The position numbers and the translations under genes were made by a program. DNA of 64,000 nucleotides from an uncultured Prevotella sp. (GTDB lineage: Bacteria; Bacteroidota; Bacteroidia; Bacteroidales; Bacteroidaceae): positions 62,001 through 126,000 of the forward strand of contig OMXK01000001.1 of NCBI GenBank assembly GCA_900314995.1. The letters are read 5' to 3'. The notes below the pieces were generated by a model. The model saw only the letters and a program-made list of their open reading frames with translations, made no database searches and was not told where the DNA came from. Position 1 is the stretch's first letter, and each line of letters begins with the position of its first letter. Shown piece after piece: positions 58,806 through 64,000 of the stretch.

Positions 58806-61163
58806 ATGCTAAAAAGAAGATTACTATTATCCTTAGCCATCCTGATGATGGCACTCCTCAAAAGCACATGGCTCGTAGCCCAAACTCAGGCACCGATGGT
58901 GCTACAGTATAACCGCCCGGCAGACTATTTCGAAGAATCGCTGCCCATCGGCAACGGCAAACTTGGTGCGCTCGTCTATGGCGGCACAGACGACAACATC
59001 ATCTATCTGAACGATATCACGATGTGGACAGGAAAACCCGTAGACCGCAACCTCGACAAGGATGCCCACCAATGGATTCCCAAGATCCGTGAGGCACTCT
59101 TCAACGAGGACTATCAGACGGCCGACTCCCTGCAGTTGCATGTGCAAGGCCCCAACAGCCAGTTCTTCCAGCCACTCGGAACCCTGCACCTGAAGGACTT
59201 GAGTCTTGGCAGCATCAGCGACTATCATCGCAGTCTCAGTCTCGACTCAGCTATTATAAAAGATAGGTACGTGCGTGATGGCAAAGCCATCGAACGAGAA
59301 TATTTCGCCTCGCATCCCGACAAACTCATCGCCATCCGACTGAAAGGCGAAGAGCTGAACTACCGCATCGCCCTGACGGCTCAGGTGCCCCATCAGGTGA
59401 AGGCCATCCCCACGCAGTTGACAATGACAGGGCATGCTACGGGTGATTCCCAAGAGAGTATCCACTTCTGTACGATGATTGCCGTGAAGACTGACGGCGA
59501 GACCACTGCCAGCGACTCTTCGCTGACTATCAGCCACGCCAAGGAAGCTATTCTCTATATCATCAACGAGACGAGTTTCAACGGCTTCGACAAGCATCCC
59601 GTCACGGAGGGAGCCCCCTATCTGGAGCAAGCGGCTAATGACATCTGGCATACCCAGAATTATGCATACGACGAGTTCTATAACCGCCATCTCGCTGACT
59701 ATCAGGCTATCTACAACAGAGTAAAAATCAGATTGTCGGATACCACCACTCCCCCCAGCATGAGTACGGATATGCTTCTCAAGTCATATACCGACAACGG
59801 AGGCCAAAGCCGTTATCTGGAGGAGCTTTACTTCCAATATGGACGGTATCTGCTGATTGCAGCATCACGAACTTCTGGAGTGCCTGCCAATCTGCAAGGG
59901 CTTTGGTCACCCCACCTCTGGTCTCCCTGGCGCGGCAACTACACGGTGAACATCAATCTGGAGGAAAACTACTGGCCTGCCTTCGTGGCAAATATGGCCG
60001 AGATGGCTGAACCACTCGACAAGTTCATTGCCGGCCTTGCCGAGAACGGACGCTATACTGCCCGCAACTACTACGGCATCGATGAAGGTTGGTGCTCCAG
60101 TCATAACAGCGACATCTGGGCGATGACCAACCCTGTGGGAGAAAAACGCGAATGGCCGGAGTGGGCTAACTGGAACATGGGCGGTGCATGGCTTGTGAAT
60201 ACCCTCTGGGAACGTTATCAGTTTACACAGGACAAGGACTATCTGCGTACGATTGCCTATCCGCTGATGAAAGGAGCTGCACAGTTCTGCCTCAACTGGC
60301 TCATCGAGAATCCGAAGCAGCCTGGAGAACTAATCACAGCCCCCAGCACCTCACCCGAAAACGAATACAAGACAGACAAAGGCTATCACGGCATGACCTG
60401 CTATGGCGGTACTGCCGACCTAGCCATCATCCGCGAACTGTTCATCAATACCATCGCCGCAGGTAAGGTCCTTGGTGAGAAGAATAAGGCTATCGAGCAG
60501 GCCCTCGCCAGACTGCATCCCTATACCATCGGACACATGGGTGATCTGAACGAATGGTATTATGACTGGGACGATTGGGACTTCCAGCATCGCCATCAGA
60601 GCCATCTCATCGGACTCTATCCAGGCAACCACCTCAATAGCGAAGAGTTGTTGAAGGCAGCTGCCAAATCGCTTGAGATCAAAGGCGACCAGACAACAGG
60701 CTGGAGTACAGGCTGGCGCATCAACCTCTGGGCTCGTCTGCACAATGCACAGCAGGCCTACCATATCTATCAGAAACTCCTGACCTATGTGACACCCGAT
60801 GGCTATAACGGTCCTGACAGACGGCACAGTGGCGGCACCTACCCTAACCTCTTCGATGCACATCCACCCTTCCAGATCGACGGCAACTTCGGCGGTACGG
60901 CAGGTGTCTGCGAGATGCTGATGCAGAGCGGCAACGGACAGATAGAGTTGCTGCCAGCACTGCCCGAACAGTGGAAGGACGGCAGCGTGAGCGGGCTCTG
61001 TGCCCGTGGCGGTTACGAGGTGGCTTTCGAATGGAAAGACGGCAAGGTGCGCGACTGCAGTATCAAAGCCAGGAAGAACAGTTCGGTCACCTTATTATAT
61101 AATGGTCAGCAGAAGACCGTCAAACTCAAAGCAGGAATTACTCAAAACATCAAGACGTGGTAA
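58806..61163 (+). CDS. Glycoside hydrolase family 95 (alpha-L-fucosidase/galactosidase type)
   Basis: 785 residues from ATG 58806. Signal peptide MLKRRLLLSLAILMMALLKSTWLVAQ, then the GH95 N-terminal beta domain (NRPADYFEESLPIGNGKLGALVYGG, about 30-265). The (alpha/alpha)6 catalytic domain follows, with PANLQGLWSPHLWSPWRGNYTVNINLEENYWPA and MTNPVGEKREWPEWANWNMGGAWL, and a C-terminal domain (LPALPEQWKDGSVSGLCARGGY). GH95 enzymes remove alpha-1,2-fucose or alpha-L-galactose from host or plant glycans, in the periplasm or at the surface. No SusCD pair is adjacent; an AraC-type regulator follows with overlapping ends. Confidence 0.93.
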   Translation: MLKRRLLLSLAILMMALLKSTWLVAQTQAPMVLQYNRPADYFEESLPIGNGKLGALVYGGTDDNIIYLNDITMWTGKPVDRNLDKDAHQWIPKIREALFNEDYQTADSLQLHVQGPNSQFFQPLGTLHLKDLSLGSISDYHRSLSLDSAIIKDRYVRDGKAIEREYFASHPDKLIAIRLKGEELNYRIALTAQVPHQVKAIPTQLTMTGHATGDSQESIHFCTMIAVKTDGETTASDSSLTISHAKEAILYIINETSFNGFDKHPVTEGAPYLEQAANDIWHTQNYAYDEFYNRHLADYQAIYNRVKIRLSDTTTPPSMSTDMLLKSYTDNGGQSRYLEELYFQYGRYLLIAASRTSGVPANLQGLWSPHLWSPWRGNYTVNINLEENYWPAFVANMAEMAEPLDKFIAGLAENGRYTARNYYGIDEGWCSSHNSDIWAMTNPVGEKREWPEWANWNMGGAWLVNTLWERYQFTQDKDYLRTIAYPLMKGAAQFCLNWLIENPKQPGELITAPSTSPENEYKTDKGYHGMTCYGGTADLAIIRELFINTIAAGKVLGEKNKAIEQALARLHPYTIGHMGDLNEWYYDWDDWDFQHRHQSHLIGLYPGNHLNSEELLKAAAKSLEIKGDQTTGWSTGWRINLWARLHNAQQAYHIYQKLLTYVTPDGYNGPDRRHSGGTYPNLFDAHPPFQIDGNFGGTAGVCEMLMQSGNGQIELLPALPEQWKDGSVSGLCARGGYEVAFEWKDGKVRDCSIKARKNSSVTLLYNGQQKTVKLKAGITQNIKTW

Positions 61164-62032
61164 AACAAACTATCAAAGAGTCGGACCTTAATAAGGCAAA
61201 GACGTGGAGTGAATCCGTTTTCCTGGATGATGACCTCCTATTGACAGAACGCATCAACGAAGCGCCGATGCCTACAGAACCTCGGCGCATGAACTTCATC
61301 CTCATCGGACTATGCATTAAAGGAGAGGTGATGTACCAGTTGGATACCCAGAAACAGGTTATCAAGCCCGGTGACATCCTGATAGTCAGCGATCGGCATG
61401 TCGTGGACAGTTACCGGCATTCCAACGATATGGAAGGGCTGTGCATCATGATGTCCGTCCATTTCTTCCGCGAGATCATCCAGAACGTCAGCGACGTCAG
61501 CTCACTCTTCCTCTTCTCCCGCCAGCACCCTGTCATGAGTCTGGAGCAGAAAGAGATAGAGACCTTTAAGGAATACTTCCAAGTGATCAAGCAAAAGATC
61601 TGCGACCAGGGAAATCATTTCCGTAAGGATCTGATCAAGACCCTGCTATTGGCAATGTTCTACGACCTGAGCAATATCATCTATCGGGTACAATACAACG
61701 ACAAGCCACAGACCCGTGCGGATGCCATCTTCACCCATTTCATCAAACTTGTGGAGAAGAACTACCGGCAGGAGCGCCGCGTAGGCTGGTATGCCGCGCA
61801 ACTCAACATCACTCCAAAGCATCTGTCGGAAACGGTTAAGAATGCCAGTCGCAGAACACCCAACGAGTGGATTGACGATTATGTAACACTTGAACTGCGG
61901 GTATTACTGAAGAACTCTACGAAGACCATCAAGGAGATTGCGCAGGAGTTAAACTTCCCTAACCAGAGTTTCCTCGGCAAGTTCTTCAAAGAGCATGTCG
62001 GGGTAAGTCCTTCCAAATATCGGAAGTCATAG
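61157..62032 (+). CDS. AraC family transcriptional regulator
   Basis: 291 residues, GTG start at 61157 overlapping the GH95 stop by 7 bases; no ATG start is available nearby. The N-terminal cupin-like sensing part (KGEVMYQLDTQKQVIKPGDILIVSDRHVVDSY) is followed by the two helix-turn-helix units of AraC (WYAAQLNITPKHLSETVKNASRRTPNEWI ... TIKEIAQELNFPNQSFLGKFFKEHVGVSPSKYR). Both are complete. Coupling to the fucosidase gene suggests control of that gene or of a related glycan locus. Confidence 0.93.
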   Translation: MVKQTIKESDLNKAKTWSESVFLDDDLLLTERINEAPMPTEPRRMNFILIGLCIKGEVMYQLDTQKQVIKPGDILIVSDRHVVDSYRHSNDMEGLCIMMSVHFFREIIQNVSDVSSLFLFSRQHPVMSLEQKEIETFKEYFQVIKQKICDQGNHFRKDLIKTLLLAMFYDLSNIIYRVQYNDKPQTRADAIFTHFIKLVEKNYRQERRVGWYAAQLNITPKHLSETVKNASRRTPNEWIDDYVTLELRVLLKNSTKTIKEIAQELNFPNQSFLGKFFKEHVGVSPSKYRKS

Positions 62033-62668
62033 ATAATCCTGACGCTTCAGCTCATCCACGGTATCCAGTAATTCCTGATACCAGGCCGCGCCGAAACGAC
62101 GGATCAACGGCTCACGGAGGAACTGATATAGTCGTGTATTCTCCAAGACACCTTTGGCTACAGCCATCTTACAGACATTCCAACGGTTGTAGTTCAGCCC
62201 AACGAGTCCGCCACCCAATTGCTTTTCACGGATGGGATAGAGCGCACAACTGACAGGCTTGCAGAATCGGGTCTTACCCTCCCTATAGGCCTTTTCCAAT
62301 GCACAGAGGCAACAGTCTTTAATTATTGAACATTGACCATTAACCATTGCACATTCTACATCCCCATAATAGGTAAACACACAGTCCTTACCCCTGACAA
62401 TACTTGTCACCAAATCGCCTTCCTGATCCGTATAAGCCACGCCTTGCTTGTCAATAACGGATTGTGCCGAGGCAGAAAGGTCATGCCACACCTCATCGAG
62501 ACAATCCTCTATCTCTGCGATCTCATCAAGTGTGACGGGAGCCCCGGCATCACCTTCCACACAGCAGGCACCCTTGCAGACACTAAGGTCACAACAGAAT
62601 TTTTCCGTCAGGATTTCTGACGAGAGGAGCACGTCGCCGACTTGGAGGATAGGAGGAATATTTGGCAC
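62027..62668 (-). CDS. DUF3109 family cysteine-rich protein with repeat insertion
   Basis: 213 residues. Family pattern KFCCDLSVCKGACCVEGDAGAPVTLDEIAEIED, then SIVRGKDCVFTYYGDVECA...CALEKAYREGKTRFCKPVSCALYPIR, with many conserved cysteines that probably bind an Fe-S or zinc centre. Function unknown. The start is GTG (62666-62668) inside a CACGGATTACA-type repeat and an in-frame stop lies just upstream, so the original start may have been lost. The segment AMVNGQCSIIKDCC (about residues 108-121) is encoded by a TGGTCAATG-type repeat and interrupts the family's usual spacing. The stop overlaps the araC-type gene end. Confidence 0.75.
   Translation of the reverse strand: MPNIPPILQVGDVLLSSEILTEKFCCDLSVCKGACCVEGDAGAPVTLDEIAEIEDCLDEVWHDLSASAQSVIDKQGVAYTDQEGDLVTSIVRGKDCVFTYYGDVECAMVNGQCSIIKDCCLCALEKAYREGKTRFCKPVSCALYPIREKQLGGGLVGLNYNRWNVCKMAVAKGVLENTRLYQFLREPLIRRFGAAWYQELLDTVDELKRQDYL
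62321..62350. repeat. TGACCAT-family repeat inside the DUF3109 coding region
   Basis: The plus strand reads AATTATTGAACATTGACCAT then TAACCATTGC: one TGACCAT, one TAACCAT and a degenerate TGAACAT, the same heptamer as upstream of recO (42834-42861). Confidence 0.75.
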
Positions 62669-62697
62669 GGATTACAGAGATTTACACAGATTTTATC

Positions 62698-63363
62698 CTA
62701 CCAGTTGATAGGTGTCATACCGTTTTGTTCGAGATACTGATTACAACGAGAGAACTGATGCTGTCCAAACCAGCCACCACGATTAGCACTCAGGGGCGAA
62801 GGGTGGACACTCTCAAGCACCAGATTGCGCGACTTGTCGATCATATAAGCCTTGCTACGGGCATAGCCGCCCCAAAGCATATATACCAAGTGTTCACGAT
62901 TGGCAGCCAGCGCCTGGATGGCAGCATCGGTAAACTTCTGCCAGCCGAGGGAGGAATGACTGTTTGCCTGATGGGCTCTGACGGTGAGTGAGGCATTCAG
63001 AAGCAGCACGCCCTGTTCTGCCCAACGGGTCAGATTACCCGATGTGGGGATAGGTGTACCAAGATCTGCCTGAATCTCCTTGAAGATGTTCTGTAGTGAC
63101 GGTGGAAACTGGATACCATCCTGCACAGAAAAGCTCAGTCCGTGAGCCTGTCCTGGCTCGTGATAGGGATCCTGTCCGATAATCACCACCTTCACCTTAT
63201 CAAACGGGCACAGATTAAAAGCGTTGAAGATCAGCTTACCTGGCGGATAGCAGGTCGTCTGCATATACTCTTGTCGCACTGCCTGTGTCAGCTGTGCGAA
63301 ATAAGGCTTCTCGAACTCACCGTTCAGGTGCGCCTTCCAACTCTCTTCTATCTGTACTGCCAT
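62698..63363 (-). CDS. ung: Uracil-DNA glycosylase (family 1)
   Basis: 221 residues from ATG 63363 (MAVQIEESWKAHLNGEFEKPYF); a longer frame crosses a repeat. The water-activating GQDPYHEPGQAHGLSFSV motif (the Asp of QDPYH) and the DNA-intercalation motif HPSPLSANRGGWFG are intact. It removes uracil from DNA to start base excision repair. It is a single gene, followed by CACGGATTACA-type repeats. Confidence 0.97.
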   Translation of the reverse strand: MAVQIEESWKAHLNGEFEKPYFAQLTQAVRQEYMQTTCYPPGKLIFNAFNLCPFDKVKVVIIGQDPYHEPGQAHGLSFSVQDGIQFPPSLQNIFKEIQADLGTPIPTSGNLTRWAEQGVLLLNASLTVRAHQANSHSSLGWQKFTDAAIQALAANREHLVYMLWGGYARSKAYMIDKSRNLVLESVHPSPLSANRGGWFGQHQFSRCNQYLEQNGMTPINW

Positions 63364-63372
63364 GCTAAAAAT

Positions 63373-63453
63373 GGCACGGATTACACGGGTTAACACGGCT
63401 ATTCATGTAGTATAGCGGCTGTGTCTCTCAAAGAGAACCGTGTAATCCGTGCC
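63373..63453. repeat. Inverted repeat of the CACGGATTACA family between ung and gpmI
   Basis: GGCACGGATTACACGG (63373-63388) and CCGTGTAATCCGTGCC (63438-63453) are perfect 16-bp inverted repeats 49 bp apart. A third, shorter copy (GGCACGGATTACA) is at 62664-62676, at the start of the DUF3109 gene. Confidence 0.85.
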
Positions 63454-63460
63454 TAAATAA

Positions 63461-64000
63461 TTATCGGTTATCAGAAATCAGATTCTCACCTGTCATGTCT
63501 GATGGTTGTTCCAGTCCCATGATGTGGAGGATAGAGGGAGCCACGTCTGCCAGACGTCCGTCCTTAACGGTAGCGGAATTGTTATTCGTGACGTAAATGA
63601 ACGGCACGGGATTCAGTGAGTGAGCAGTGTTGGGAGAACCATCGGGGTTGATGGCGTTATCAGCATTACCATGGTCGGCGATGATGATAGCCTCGTAGTC
63701 GTTGGCTTTGGCAGCCTCGATGACCTCACGCACGCAGTTGTCAACAGCCCAAACAGCCTTGGCGATAGCGTTGTAGACACCTGTATGACCTACCATATCT
63801 CCATTGGCGAAGTTCACCACGATAAAGTCATACTCCTGGGTGTTGATGGCACCAACGAGCTTATCCTTCACCTCGTAGGCACTCATCTCAGGCTTCAGGT
63901 CGTAGGTAGCCACCTTCGGAGAAGGAACCAGAATACGATCCTCACCCTCGTATGGTGCCTCGCGACCACCATTGAAGAAGAAGGTAACGTGAGCGTACTT
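63461..64000 (-). CDS. gpmI: 2,3-bisphosphoglycerate-independent phosphoglycerate mutase (3' part)
   Basis: The frame is open to the window edge; 179 residues, the C-terminal third, are seen. Motifs are [60 protein letters not shown] and [20 protein letters not shown]. The ADHGNAD and HT residues belong to the manganese site of the alkaline-phosphatase-like phosphatase domain. It interconverts 2- and 3-phosphoglycerate in glycolysis. The gene's start lies beyond the right edge. Confidence 0.95.
   Translation of the reverse strand, partial: KYAHVTFFFNGGREAPYEGEDRILVPSPKVATYDLKPEMSAYEVKDKLVGAINTQEYDFIVVNFANGDMVGHTGVYNAIAKAVWAVDNCVREVIEAAKANDYEAIIIADHGNADNAINPDGSPNTAHSLNPVPFIYVTNNNSATVKDGRLADVAPSILHIMGLEQPSDMTGENLISDNR

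Overview
The window is a piece of a Bacteroidales chromosome, most like Prevotella and its relatives. This rests on the fused SecDF, the division/cell-wall cluster without murF, the glycine-lipid genes glsA/glsB, many SusD-free lipoproteins and PorT-type barrels, and the Bacteroidetes -7 promoter element TAnnTTTG in front of about two dozen transcription units. No rRNA genes, CRISPR array or complete insertion sequence was found.

Layout. 1-6059: the end of a gluconate 5-dehydrogenase-like SDR, a histone-like HU protein, a rhomboid protease plus endonuclease/phosphatase pair, and secDF. 6061-10144: a three-gene locus on the minus strand (a BT4734-type primase/P-loop protein and two unrecognised proteins), with copies of one 25-bp repeat at both ends in opposite orientation. 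10413-22290: lipoproteins, a porin, a Schlafen-type ATP-binding regulator, tRNA-Arg, a MalY/PatB aminotransferase with a DUF3737 protein, and an apparent operon of three lipoproteins, an ECF sigma factor and a membrane-anchored barrel protein. 22306-26210: a histidine kinase/response regulator pair and the two acyltransferases of glycine-lipid synthesis.

26422-42810: the dcw cluster (mraZ, rsmH, ftsL, ftsI, murE, mraY, murD, ftsW, murG, murC, ftsQ, ftsA, ftsZ), with three MraZ boxes spaced exactly 10 bp apart in front and recO meeting ftsZ tail to tail. 42971-45559: tRNA-Glu, a probable structured leader, rpsT and gyrB.

45626-51406 is an accessory, decaying island between two similar GGGCGCAAAA palindromes. 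It holds a shortened and frameshifted small gene, a VirE-type primase/helicase-like ATPase gene with ten CTTCCAC iteron-like repeats upstream, a barrel protein, a 34-codon secreted ORF, a sensor gene reduced to signal peptide plus helix-turn-helix, an AAA ATPase and an Rpn nuclease remnant. 51424-56640 is a BlaI/M56 protease operon with an outer-membrane protein and a putative palindromic operator. 56828-64000 holds convergent buk and ptb, a GH95 fucosidase with an AraC regulator, a DUF3109 protein, uracil-DNA glycosylase and the end of gpmI.

The least explained material is noncoding. (i) The two primase-like loci, 38 kb apart, both have a TTACGA-N15-TCGTAA element upstream, with identical spacing and related flanks. 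(ii) The VirE-like gene lies beside a 377-bp inverted-repeat array that looks like a replication or initiator-binding site. (iii) Three families of short heptamer-like repeats (GTGAATT, TGACCAT and CACGGATTACA) recur at gene ends; one appears to sit inside the DUF3109 coding region and another supplies its start codon. All functional statements come from reading the sequence; no database search was run.
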